Source of the DNA: Nonomuraea turcica
GTDB taxonomy: Bacteria; Actinomycetota; Actinomycetes; Streptosporangiales; Streptosporangiaceae
Assembly (NCBI RefSeq): GCF_030718205.1
Contig: NZ_JAUZQF010000026.1
Location: 100,948-164,947, forward strand
Direction of reading: 5' to 3'
Length of the DNA stretch: 64,000 nucleotides
In this document: positions 1-10,449 of the stretch, piece by piece
Numbering within the stretch: position 1 is the first letter of the stretch
Layout: every line of letters begins with the position of its first letter
Program-made: the position numbers and the translations under genes
Notes under the pieces: model-generated
The model's input: the letters and a program-made list of their open reading frames with translations, nothing else
Databases searched by the model: none
Told to the model about the DNA's origin: nothing

Positions 1-2479
1 TCTTCATGTCGCACCAGGCCGCCCCGTCCGCGGCCCAGTCGTGGCCACTGGCGCGAGCGGCGTCGATGGCCTCACGAAAGACCCCGTCGGCGCCCGGCAG
101 ATCCCCCAGCACCCGCAGGGCCATGCCCCGGACCATGAGCGTTTCGGCCTCCAGCCAGTCCAGAGTGCTGCGCCGGGCCAGCTCGACGGCCTCGCGGGTG
201 AGGGCCTCGGCGTCAAGCGCCACCCCGGCCAGCAGGCCCAGGTAGGCGGCGTAGGCGGCCGCGCCCGCCTCCGTCACCGGGTCGCCGGCCCGGCGGGCCT
301 CCTCGATCGCCGAACAGGCCGCCTGGTACGCCTGCGGCGGCTGTCCGGCCAGGTAGTGCAGCCCCGTGAGCGCGTACCAGGCACGCGCCCGGATGTCCGC
401 ACCGGCTCGCGGGGCCGCCGCGAACGCCTCGGACAGCCAGGCGAGGCCCTCCCCGACATGCCCCATGCGGAACCAGAACCAGAACAGCGCGCCGCTCAGC
501 CGGAGCGCGTACTCGCCGTCACCCGCCGCCAGCGACGAGGCGAACGCGGCCCGGAACTCCGCCTGATCGCGGCTCAGCCCGCTCAGCAACGCCGCTCCCT
601 GCGGGCCGCGGAGATGACGATCGGCGTTCTCAGCCCTGGCCAGGGCCCAGGCGCGGTGGCGTTCCTGTGCCTGGGCCGTCTCGTCCGGGGAGAGCGCGGC
701 CATGGCGTACTGGCGCAGGGTCTCCAGCATCCGGTAGCGGCGTGGCGCCGTGCCGGGCTGGGCGGTGACCAGCGATTTGCGGACCAACGCCGACAGCGGC
801 GGCAGGACGGGATCGACTCCTCCGACCGCGGCGGCGGCCTCCAGGTCGAAACCGGCTTCGAACACGGCGAGCCGGTGGAAGAGCCGGCGCTCCTCCGGCT
901 GCAGCAATTGGTCGCTCCAGGCGACCGTGGCCAGGAGAGTGCGATGGCGGTCCGGCCGTCCGACTGATCCGTCCACCAACAGGGTGAAGCGATCCTCCGC
1001 GGCATCGGCGATCTGGGCGACGGACAGCGCCCGGCTTTGCGCGGCGGCGAGTTCGATGGCCAACGGGATGCCGTCGAGCCGCGCGCACAGGGCGGCGATC
1101 CTTTCCCTGTCGCCCGGCTCGGCCACCCAGCCGGGCGAGACGGCCGCCGCACGGCGCACGAACAGGTCCGCGGCCTCCGTGGCGGCGTCCAGGGGCGGTA
1201 CTTCGTAGACCGTTTCGCCCGAGATGCCCAGGGGTTCGCGGCTGGTGCACAGCATCCGTACGGTGCCGCAGCGGGTCAGCAGGGTGTGGACGAGCATGGC
1301 GGCGGGGACCAGCAGATGCTCGCAGTTGTCCAGGACGATCAGCATGTCGCGGCCGGCGATCATCCCGGCCAGCTGATCGGGAGATGCCGCGGTAGGCAGC
1401 CCTAGGGCGGCGGCCATGGTCGCGGTGAGCAGTTCGGGTGCGTGCAGACCGGCGATCTCCACGAGCCAGGGCCCGTCGGCGTCAGTACGGGCGCGTGCGA
1501 CTTCCAAGGCCAGGCGCGTCTTGCCGACGCCGCCCGGGCCGGTGAGCGTGACCAGCCGGTGCCCGTCCAGCAGAGCTGCGACGGCCGCGAGGTCACCGTC
1601 GCGGCCGACGAAGCTGGACAGCGTGAACGGCAGATTGCCCGAGTGCGGTGCCGGAGCCGCGGCCGGTGGGTACGACATGCGGCTGGGCTCAGCGGGCTCC
1701 GGGGCCAGCCGCGGGTCCTGGGCGAGTACGGCCGCCTCCAGCTCGCGCAGGCCGCGTCCCGGGTCGATGCCCAGTTCGTCGGCCAGTTTCCTGCGTACGG
1801 CTCGCAGGGTGGCGAGCGCGTCGGCCTGCCGTCCCGACCGGTATAAGGCGAGGACCAGTAACTCCCAGCCTCGCTCCCGCAGCGGCTGCTCGGCGATCAG
1901 TGCCTCCAGCTCGCCCACGGCAGCGGCGTGCTGCCCGGATGCGATGACGGCGGCCAGTCTGTCCTCGCAGACCGTGGCCCGCAGGTCCTCCAGCCGGGTC
2001 GCGTCGGGCACCGCGAAGGCCGCCGGGCCGAAGTCGGCATAGGCCGGGCCCCGCCACAGCGCGAGCGCCTGTCCGAGCAGGTCCGCGGCGAGTTCAGGGT
2101 CGCCGCCCTCCAGCGCGCGCCGGCCGCGAGCGGCCAGATCGGTGAAACGCTCGGCGTCCACCGCGGCGGGTGCCGCCCGAAGGGCGTATCCGGGTCCCTC
2201 GCGTACCAGCAGGCGGGCCGGAGCGCCGGGCGGCCTTTCCGGCTCCAGCGTCTTGCGCAGATCGGCCACGTACCCATGGAGTGTCGTCAGGGAGGGAAGT
2301 CGCGTGCCTTCCCACACTTCGGAGAGAATCCGCTCTGCCGAGACGCTCCTGCCCCGCGCGATCAGCAGCAGCGCCAGCACGGCCCGCTGACGCGGGCCGC
2401 CGAGCCCTGCGGGGCGACCGCTGACCTCGGCCCGGAGCGGCCCCAGAACGCCGAACCTCACGTCCTCGGTCACGCTCAC
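1..2479 (-). CDS. AfsR/SARP-type regulator with NB-ARC ATPase (3' end outside window)
   Basis: Cytoplasmic transcriptional activator of the SARP-NB-ARC-TPR (AfsR-like) type. About 826 codons are visible. In order: OmpR-like winged-helix DNA-binding domain (about residues 8-100, starting RFGVLGPL), BTAD domain (105-250), NB-ARC ATPase with P-loop GPGGVGKT (314-321) and a Walker-B-like LIVLDNCEHL, then an alpha-helical TPR-like region from about residue 640 that runs off the window. Start is GTG at 2479, seven bases after GGGAGG; a second GTG lies two codons on. The frame stays open to base 1, so the C-terminus is missing. The family activates secondary-metabolite or developmental genes in response to nucleotide binding; the target is unknown here. 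No biosynthetic cluster is adjacent in the window, but it may lie to the left. The identity rests on clear domain motifs. Confidence 0.9.
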   Translation of the reverse strand, partial: MSVTEDVRFGVLGPLRAEVSGRPAGLGGPRQRAVLALLLIARGRSVSAERILSEVWEGTRLPSLTTLHGYVADLRKTLEPERPPGAPARLLVREGPGYALRAAPAAVDAERFTDLAARGRRALEGGDPELAADLLGQALALWRGPAYADFGPAAFAVPDATRLEDLRATVCEDRLAAVIASGQHAAAVGELEALIAEQPLRERGWELLVLALYRSGRQADALATLRAVRRKLADELGIDPGRGLRELEAAVLAQDPRLAPEPAEPSRMSYPPAAAPAPHSGNLPFTLSSFVGRDGDLAAVAALLDGHRLVTLTGPGGVGKTRLALEVARARTDADGPWLVEIAGLHAPELLTATMAAALGLPTAASPDQLAGMIAGRDMLIVLDNCEHLLVPAAMLVHTLLTRCGTVRMLCTSREPLGISGETVYEVPPLDAATEAADLFVRRAAAVSPGWVAEPGDRERIAALCARLDGIPLAIELAAAQSRALSVAQIADAAEDRFTLLVDGSVGRPDRHRTLLATVAWSDQLLQPEERRLFHRLAVFEAGFDLEAAAAVGGVDPVLPPLSALVRKSLVTAQPGTAPRRYRMLETLRQYAMAALSPDETAQAQERHRAWALARAENADRHLRGPQGAALLSGLSRDQAEFRAAFASSLAAGDGEYALRLSGALFWFWFRMGHVGEGLAWLSEAFAAAPRAGADIRARAWYALTGLHYLAGQPPQAYQAACSAIEEARRAGDPVTEAGAAAYAAYLGLLAGVALDAEALTREAVELARRSTLDWLEAETLMVRGMALRVLGDLPGADGVFREAIDAARASGHDWAADGAAWCDMK

Positions 2480-2571
2480 CAGCAGACCTCCCGCCGTCCT
2501 GCACGCGCTGTGAGAATATCCGAATCATCCACATATTCGAAGAAGTACACGCGGCCCACAGCCCGGCAGAT

Positions 2572-3993
2572 CTACCGGTCCACCAGCTGCCCGTTCCCAC
2601 CGACGTCGTCATGCTCGAACGAGTTGGTGTACGCGTCGCCGGAAGGGCTGTGAACCCGGTCAACGAGCGGGAGCCGCAGCGCGAACCTGGCTCCCCGTGG
2701 TGAGTCCTCGACCTCCAGGCTGCCGTTGTGGGCGCGGGCGATGTCACGGGAGATGGCCAGGCCGAGCCCGCTTCCGCCGGGATCCCGGCTGCGGCTGTCG
2801 TCCAGGCGGACGAAGCGTTCGAAGATGCGCTCCCGATCGGCAGGGGCGACGCCCGGGCCGTCGTCGGTCACCGCGACGACGGCTTCGTCCTCGTCCTGCT
2901 CGACGGTGACGCCGACCGCGGACTCGGCATGCCGCTGCGCGTTGGCCAGGAGGTTGTCCAATACCCGGATGAGCTGCATCCGATGCCCGCGGATCACGAG
3001 CCCGCGGGGTGCGCGGATGTCGGCCGGCACGCGGCCGGTTTTGACGTTCACCTCCGTGGCGACCAGCTCGCCCAGGTCGATGTGCTCCGGAGGGGTGGGT
3101 TCGGCGGCCCGCAGGCGGGCCAGCTGCAGCAGGTCGTCGACGATCGCCTCCAACCGGTCCGTGGCCGACAATGCGGTGCGGATCGTCTCGTGCGGGTCGA
3201 CGTCATCGGGGTACCGCGCCGCCTCCTCCAATTGCGCGCGCAGCCCGGTGATCGGATTTCGCAGCTCGTGTGAGGTGGTCGAGGCGAACCGGCGCTGCTG
3301 CTCCACCGCGCCCTCCAGGTGGGCGAGTGTCTGGTTGGCGGTGACGGCGAGCTGTGCGATCTCGTCCCGGCCCGGCGGAACGGGGACCCGCAGGCTCAGA
3401 TCGCTGACCGTGATCTCCGATATCCGCGCCCGGATCGCCTCGACGGGACGCAGCGTACGCCCTACCAGCAGCCACGTCGTCCATGCCGCGACGGCGACGA
3501 GGAGGGCGATCCCCGTGCCGATGACGTATTCGAGGCGATGCGTGGACAGGACGTCGGGCTCGGGAAGGCCTGCGTAGACGACGCCGGCGTCCGGCGCCGG
3601 ACTCAGCCGGATGGCCATCAGCATGAGGCAGTGGCCGCCCCAGGGACACTCGATGTAGCGCTGGAACCGGTCATCCGGCGGCGGGCGGACCCGGCTGAGC
3701 GGAAGGGTGTCCGATGCCATCTTGCTGGACTCCACGACCCGCTGGTGGGCGTCGACGACCTGGATGAGCTCGACGTGGCCGGAGGCGGGGATCCGGTGCG
3801 GGACAACGCCGGTGCGGGCCGCCGCGCTCCATTGACTCGCCACCCGCTCGGCCTCGTTGAAGACCATCATTTGGACCTTGGCCCGGATCGCCAGGTCCAG
3901 CGTCGCGCCGAGCGCGGAAAGGACGATCAGCGAGAACACGCCCATGGCCAGCGCGTATCGCGCCCGGATGGAACTCTTCAGAGACCAGGTCAT
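2572..3993 (-). CDS. Sensor histidine kinase with HAMP domain, orphan
   Basis: Membrane sensor kinase of a two-component system, 473 aa. TM1 is about residues 15-35, the extracytoplasmic sensor region 36-155, TM2 156-178, HAMP about 179-230. HisKA has SHELRNP with the phosphorylated His at about 242. The HATPase shows N-box NLLANAQRH, G1 DDGPGV and G2 GSGLGLAISRDIA. Length and order are usual for the EnvZ/PhoR-like class. It normally phosphorylates an OmpR-class response regulator encoded next door, but none is adjacent: the upstream neighbour is a divergent LysR gene and the downstream one the SARP regulator in the same direction, 92 bases on. The sensor region carries two Cys near residues 116-122 (ECPWGGHC) that could form a disulfide or bind metal (inference). 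Confidence 0.93.
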   Translation of the reverse strand: MTWSLKSSIRARYALAMGVFSLIVLSALGATLDLAIRAKVQMMVFNEAERVASQWSAAARTGVVPHRIPASGHVELIQVVDAHQRVVESSKMASDTLPLSRVRPPPDDRFQRYIECPWGGHCLMLMAIRLSPAPDAGVVYAGLPEPDVLSTHRLEYVIGTGIALLVAVAAWTTWLLVGRTLRPVEAIRARISEITVSDLSLRVPVPPGRDEIAQLAVTANQTLAHLEGAVEQQRRFASTTSHELRNPITGLRAQLEEAARYPDDVDPHETIRTALSATDRLEAIVDDLLQLARLRAAEPTPPEHIDLGELVATEVNVKTGRVPADIRAPRGLVIRGHRMQLIRVLDNLLANAQRHAESAVGVTVEQDEDEAVVAVTDDGPGVAPADRERIFERFVRLDDSRSRDPGGSGLGLAISRDIARAHNGSLEVEDSPRGARFALRLPLVDRVHSPSGDAYTNSFEHDDVGGNGQLVDR

Positions 3994-4048
3994 ACCTTCA
4001 GTCTCAGACCCATCACAGGGTGACGGAAATGAGTATTTTGTCCGTTTT

Positions 4049-4063
4049 ATACGCTAGGCGTAT
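4049..4063. promoter_or_regulatory. Dyad over the start of the LysR gene
   Basis: ATACGC-tag-GCGTAT, six-base perfect arms around three bases, overlaps the ATG at 4062. It sits between the divergent kinase and LysR genes, where LysR proteins usually bind to repress their own gene. The upstream stretch is AT-rich for this genome. Function is inferred from position and symmetry only. Confidence 0.4.
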
Positions 4064-4994
4064 GGATGTGCAGCTGCGCCATCTCCGGATGCTCGTCGCA
4101 GTCGTCGATGCGGGCACGTTCACCGACGCGGCAGCCATGCTCGGTTGCTCGCAGGCCGCCGTCTCGCGCTCGATCGCCGCCCTCGAGACCACCCTCGGCA
4201 CTCGCATGTTGGATCGTTCCACACATCACGTCCTGCTCACCGGCCCAGGTAGCCGCGTCGTCGCCCACGCCCGGCGCATCCTCGACGAGGTCGCCTTCCT
4301 TCAGCGGATCGCCGAGGACTCCCGTACGGAGCTCCGCGTCGGCTACGCCTACGCCGCCATGGGCAAGCACACACGGCGCCTGCAGAAGACGTGGGCCGCC
4401 GCCCATCCCGGGGTGTCGCTGGTGTTCGTCCATTCCAACACCCCGACGGGCGGTCTCAGCGAGGGCATCGCCGACGTCTCCGTGATCCGCCGGCCCCTCG
4501 CCGACGACCGCTTCGAAACCGCCTCGATCGGCATCGAGTACCGCTACGCCGCGGTGGACACCGACAACGCCCTCGCCCGGCGCCGCTCCCTGCGGCTGGC
4601 CGATCTCGCCCGCTACACCGTCGCGATCGACTACCGCAGCGGTACGACCAGCCTGGACCTGTGGCCGCCCGACGCCCAGCCGGTCAGCACCCGCAGCATC
4701 GACGGGGTCGACGAGTGGCTCACTCTCATCGCCGCCGGCCAGGCCGTCGGAATGACCGCCGAGGCCACCGCCAACCAGAATCCCCGTCCCGGCGTCGCCT
4801 ACCGCGTCGTCACCGACGCGCCCCCCATCGACGTGCGGCTGGCCTGGTGGAAGGACGACCCGCCCCCGCTCCTGGACGCCCTGGTGGACATGACCCGTCA
4901 GCTGTACGCAACCGCCCCGCCCCGAGCGCAACGCCACCGGCCACCCGCCACGGCACGGGCATCGGCCACACCAGGCGGCGGGGCTGACCGATGA
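4062..4994 (+). CDS. LysR-family transcriptional regulator
   Basis: DNA-binding regulator, 310 aa. N-terminal winged HTH (residues 3-62) has the family pattern: LRHLRMLVAVVDAGTF, then AAAMLGCSQAAVSRSIAALE and LGTRMLDRS. A linker helix and a type 2 periplasmic-binding-protein-like effector domain (about 85-290) follow. I chose ATG 4062 over an upstream in-frame start because MDVQLRHLRM is the canonical N-terminus. Divergent from the histidine kinase gene, with a small dyad over its start suggesting autoregulation. The last 25 residues (PPRAQRHRPPATARAS) are a disordered tail beyond the usual end of the family. Target gene and effector are not evident; the divergent kinase is the natural candidate. 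Confidence 0.92.
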   Translation: MDVQLRHLRMLVAVVDAGTFTDAAAMLGCSQAAVSRSIAALETTLGTRMLDRSTHHVLLTGPGSRVVAHARRILDEVAFLQRIAEDSRTELRVGYAYAAMGKHTRRLQKTWAAAHPGVSLVFVHSNTPTGGLSEGIADVSVIRRPLADDRFETASIGIEYRYAAVDTDNALARRRSLRLADLARYTVAIDYRSGTTSLDLWPPDAQPVSTRSIDGVDEWLTLIAAGQAVGMTAEATANQNPRPGVAYRVVTDAPPIDVRLAWWKDDPPPLLDALVDMTRQLYATAPPRAQRHRPPATARASATPGGGADR

Positions 4995-5050
4995 TCAGGT
5001 GACGTGCCGATGCGGTCGGCCGTGGCCGGTGGGCGGCCTAGTGGCCTCGG

Positions 5051-7438
<2,388 letters not shown>

Positions 7439-7639
7439 GCTCATCCTTTCTCCGTCTCTGGATGGAGCCGCCTGCGCGGTCTCCATCCGGTCGCCTCGCT
7501 CAATCTGAGCAGCTCTGAGCAGTATGTCCGGTTTCCTGTGTCGGCGCAGGCTCAGGAGGACGAGTCGTCCTGGAGGTGATGTCCATGACAGTCACGCTAA
7601 CTACGGCTCGCCGACCGGCGCTTCTCGATTCCTGCTCGC

Positions 7640-8203
7640 TTAGCTGGCGCCGGGCGTGGGCGATCCAGCTCCTCGTGACAGTGGCAGCACCGGAATGCGC
7701 AAGGTGGTCGTACCGGTGGAGAGGCGGAACGTGACGTCGATCGGGGTGGCCCCGAGCGGGCGACGGATGTCGATGAGTTCCAGGTGCGGACGGTCCTGCC
7801 CTTGTTGAAGTGAGAGGACGCCGCCAGCGGGGACCGTCACCTTGACAGCTTGCCGGGGGGCGGACGGTCTTGCGCGGTAAGCGACGCTTTGGGCGTGCAC
7901 GGTGCTGACGCCGTCGAGTTGCTGAGGTGTGTCGCTGCGGTTGACCAGGGTCAGGTACAGGCCCAGGTCGTCGCCGGTTTTCTGCTGGTCCATGGGCGGG
8001 GCCAGAATGTGGACGTGCAGCAGCTGCATCGCGCCGACCTGCGCATCGACCAGGCCCTCCCGGTTCCGGGTGGACTGGGGAAGAGGGGACTCCCGTTGAG
8101 CAGGGTTACAGGCCACAAGGGGCGACAGCACACAGAGCGCCAGGAGGAGTCGAAGCGTTACTCGCCTTGCGCTGACGCGCAAGGCCCCATGTGATGTCCC
8201 CAT
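7640..8203 (-). CDS. Secreted lipoprotein, PCuAC-like fold, copper ligands not conserved
   Basis: Predicted membrane-anchored lipoprotein of 187 aa. Signal peptide with basic N-terminus, hydrophobic LRLLLALCVLSPLVA and lipobox L-V-A-C; Cys at about residue 32 would be acylated. The mature part resembles the PCu(A)C cupredoxin-like copper chaperones in layout: LGLYLTLVNRSDTPQQL, VTVPAGGVLSLQQG, PHLELIDIRRPL, then a strand VTFRLSTGTTTLRIPV. The Met/His ligands of true PCuAC proteins (H-x-M-L) are replaced by HLEL, so copper binding is doubtful. Start ATG 8203 follows GGGGGAG with good spacing. It stands alone between the UvrA-like gene and the divergent AhpD-like gene. Function unknown; cell-surface location is the firm part. 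Confidence 0.72.
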   Translation of the reverse strand: MGTSHGALRVSARRVTLRLLLALCVLSPLVACNPAQRESPLPQSTRNREGLVDAQVGAMQLLHVHILAPPMDQQKTGDDLGLYLTLVNRSDTPQQLDGVSTVHAQSVAYRARPSAPRQAVKVTVPAGGVLSLQQGQDRPHLELIDIRRPLGATPIDVTFRLSTGTTTLRIPVLPLSRGAGSPTPGAS

Positions 8204-8339
8204 ATCGCGCTCCCCCGTGATGTTCCGGCTGCTCTGGTCAGGCCGTGATGAGGGGAGTGCTGTGGTCGGCGGGCGCCGCCTGCGGAGGCCTGACCGCATG
8301 CAGGATGTACCCGCCTACAACTTTGCCGAACGCATCGCG

Positions 8340-8368
8340 TTGACCTTGCGCGCCCGACGCCCTATCTT
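8340..8368 (+). promoter_or_regulatory. Sigma70-type promoter of the AhpD-like gene
   Basis: TTGACC at 8340-8345 and TATCTT at 8363-8368, spacer exactly 17 bases, close to the vegetative consensus. The start codon at 8398 is 29 bases after the -10, preceded by GGGAG at -12 to -8, so the layout is complete. Confidence 0.7.
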
Positions 8369-8397
8369 GGACCAATCGTTCCAGGATGGGAGTTCTG

Positions 8398-8961
8398 ATG
8401 GTTGATTTCCAGGTCTACGACGAGAACAACGCACCCGAGGAGGCCCGGCCGCAACTGGAAGCGGCCAAGAGGCGGATGGGGTTCGTCACCACACTGAACG
8501 GCGTGATGGCCGAGTCACCGGAACTGCTGGCCGGCTACAACGCCCTGGCCGAGCTGTTCGGCAAGTCCTCGCTCCCGGGACCGGCCAAACACGTGGTCTG
8601 GATCACCGCGAGCGTGGAGAACGGCTGCGAGTACTGCGTGGCCGCGCATTCCACCCTCGCCTTGCGCGCCCGCGTACCAGAGCAGGTCGTGGCAGCGCTG
8701 CGCGCGGGCAAGACGCTCGACGACACCCGCCTGGAGGCGGCGCGACGCCTCACCCAGGCCATGGTCGCCCAGCGCGGCTGGGTGAACGACACCGAGATCG
8801 AAGCGTTCCTGGCCGCCGGCTACGCCCGCCGCCACGTGCTGGACATCGTGCTCGGCATCGGCATGAAGACGCTGTCCAACTACACCAACCACATCGCGCA
8901 CACGCCCCTTGACCCTGCGTGGCAGGATCAGGAATGGAGCCGCGACCACGCCCGCGTCTGA
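8398..8961 (+). CDS. Carboxymuconolactone decarboxylase/AhpD-family protein
   Basis: All-helical AhpD-like protein of 187 aa. The redox motif appears as ENGCEYCVAAHS (E-x7-C-x2-C-x3-H-S), the thiol-disulfide centre with proton-relay Glu and His of alkylhydroperoxidase D-like proteins. The C-terminal repeat of the fold follows (LDIVLGIGMKTLSNYTNHIAHTP). Members reduce peroxides or other oxidised thiols, often with an unidentified partner. Start ATG 8398 has GGGAG six bases upstream; ATG 8386 is in frame but lacks a site. A consensus promoter lies just upstream. It converges with the SRPBCC gene (10 bases apart). Confidence 0.9.
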   Translation: MVDFQVYDENNAPEEARPQLEAAKRRMGFVTTLNGVMAESPELLAGYNALAELFGKSSLPGPAKHVVWITASVENGCEYCVAAHSTLALRARVPEQVVAALRAGKTLDDTRLEAARRLTQAMVAQRGWVNDTEIEAFLAAGYARRHVLDIVLGIGMKTLSNYTNHIAHTPLDPAWQDQEWSRDHARV

Positions 8962-8971
8962 TCCGGACGCG

Positions 8972-9448
8972 TCACCCGGACCGCGACATTTCCCGATCGA
9001 CGTGGCGGCGCAGGTCGCGCAGGAATCGGCGGCCGGCGAGCGTGAGGAAGGGCCGCAGCAGGAGATAGAGCAGCATGCCGGGGATGCCCTGTGTCTGGAC
9101 GCTGCCGTGCGTGCTCACGCGGCTGTGGGTGTCGCCGATCGGCACGACTTCCCATTGGTTGCGTGCCTGCGGGATCAGCCCGGGTAGCAGGCGGGCCTCG
9201 TAGGTCAGCGTCCGCGTGGCCTCGTCGTAGGCCACGATGCGCTCGGTCACCTGCGACAGGCCGGGCAGGCCGGTCCGGCACACCCGGCCGGCCACCGGAG
9301 CTCCGGGCACGATGGGGCGTTCCGGCAGCGGATGCGAGGAGCGGACGGCCGTGGCCCACGCATCGACCTGGGCGAAGTGGTGCGCGACCAGCTGCCACAC
9401 CCGCTCGGCCGGAGCGGCGACGATGATCGCCGCGGAGATGTCGGTCAT
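8972..9448 (-). CDS. SRPBCC-family (START-like) protein
   Basis: Single-domain helix-grip protein, 158 aa. The start MTDISAAIIVAAPAERVWQLVA is the polyketide-cyclase/START pattern (strand, then PAERVW helix); strands LSQVTERIVAYDEATRTLTYE and NQWEVVPIGDTHSRVSTHG and a long C-terminal helix complete the hydrophobic cavity. Such proteins bind or transform small hydrophobic ligands, but the ligand cannot be read from sequence. Start ATG 9448 is chosen at the conserved N-terminus; no clear Shine-Dalgarno site, so translation may be leaderless or weak. Divergent from an XRE-MmyB regulator across an 87-base gap with a dyad, an arrangement in which the regulator commonly controls the neighbouring enzyme. 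Confidence 0.82.
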   Translation of the reverse strand: MTDISAAIIVAAPAERVWQLVAHHFAQVDAWATAVRSSHPLPERPIVPGAPVAGRVCRTGLPGLSQVTERIVAYDEATRTLTYEARLLPGLIPQARNQWEVVPIGDTHSRVSTHGSVQTQGIPGMLLYLLLRPFLTLAGRRFLRDLRRHVDREMSRSG

Positions 9449-9483
9449 ACCGACACCGTCGCCGTCGTGGCGTGCGGCGGGCA

Positions 9484-9500
9484 ATTCCCTATCGGGGAAT
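9484..9500. promoter_or_regulatory. Inverted repeat between SRPBCC and XRE genes
   Basis: ATTCCC-tatcg-GGGAAT, perfect six-base arms, midway in the divergent intergenic region (36 bases from each start). It is the only AT-containing dyad in the gap and a likely operator for the XRE regulator. Not tested. Confidence 0.5.
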
Positions 9501-9535
9501 GGAGCACCCGGCACGAAATCTGACACCCTGACGGC

Positions 9536-10402
9536 ATGGCCGTCCCCGCCACGCACCTTGACGAGGTCACTCCCTTCGGCATGCGGTTGCGGCACTGGCG
9601 GCACGTGCGCGGCATCAGCCAGCTGCAGCTGGCCTCGTTGTCCGGCTCCACCGCCCGGCACATCTCCTTCCTGGAGACCGGACGTTCACGACCGGGCCGG
9701 GACATGACGCTGCGTCTGGCCGAGGTGCTCGATCTCCCGCTGCGTGAACGCAACCAGCTGCTGCAGGCCGCCGGATGGCCCCCGGCCTACCCGCAGGCCG
9801 CCCCGGATGCCGCAGAGTTGCGGCCTTTCCGTTCGGCCATCGATCGGCTGCTGGCCGCGCATGAGCCCTTCCCCGCTCTGGTGCTGGACGGTCATGCCCG
9901 TGTGGTGGCGGCCAACAAGGCGGCGGGCGTGCTGTTCGGTTCAGATCTGATCGGCGCCAACCTGCTTCAGCGTTATCTCACCGACCCGACACTGCGCCAG
10001 GCCATCGTCAACTGGACAGACGTGGCCTGGGCGGTGCTGAGCCGGCTGCGCAGGCAGTTACGCCAGGCGCCGCTGGACGAGAGGCTGCGCGCGCTCGTCG
10101 CGTGCGCCGAGGACGCCGTCGCCGACCTCGCCCCTCCCGCCGGCGACCACGAGGACGGCCTGGTCGTCTGCCCGTGGTTCCGTGCCGGTGACGCGGTGAT
10201 CCGCACCATCACGCTGACCGCCCGCTTCGACACCGCGGTCGAGATCACCCTCGACGACCTGCGCATCGAGCTCATCTATCCCCAAGACCGCCCAGCCGAA
10301 GAGTTCTTCCGAGCCGCCACGCCCAGAGATCCCGATCATGCCGACGAGACCGGCCTGATCGACGATCGCTCGTGGCAGGGCGCCGCGGGCCCGATCGCGT
10401 AG
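9536..10402 (+). CDS. XRE-family regulator with MmyB-like ligand-binding domain
   Basis: Transcriptional regulator of 288 aa. HTH of the XRE type at residues 15-75 (FGMRLRHWRHVRGISQLQLA, SGSTARHISFLETGRSRPG, LRLAEVLDLPLRERNQLL). The rest matches the MmyB-like PAS/ligand-binding region of actinomycete XRE proteins (about 100-270: PFPALVLDGHARVVAANKAA, FRAGDAVIRTITLTARF), which bind fatty acids or related ligands. MmyB-type regulators typically sit beside and control one divergent gene; here that is the SRPBCC gene. ATG 9536 gives the canonical N-terminus, with no strong ribosome site. Length is usual for the family. Confidence 0.9.
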   Translation: MAVPATHLDEVTPFGMRLRHWRHVRGISQLQLASLSGSTARHISFLETGRSRPGRDMTLRLAEVLDLPLRERNQLLQAAGWPPAYPQAAPDAAELRPFRSAIDRLLAAHEPFPALVLDGHARVVAANKAAGVLFGSDLIGANLLQRYLTDPTLRQAIVNWTDVAWAVLSRLRRQLRQAPLDERLRALVACAEDAVADLAPPAGDHEDGLVVCPWFRAGDAVIRTITLTARFDTAVEITLDDLRIELIYPQDRPAEEFFRAATPRDPDHADETGLIDDRSWQGAAGPIA

Positions 10403-10449
10403 GCGCGGATGCCCGCGATGAGGGTTGATCGCAGCGAGGCGGTCGGCGG

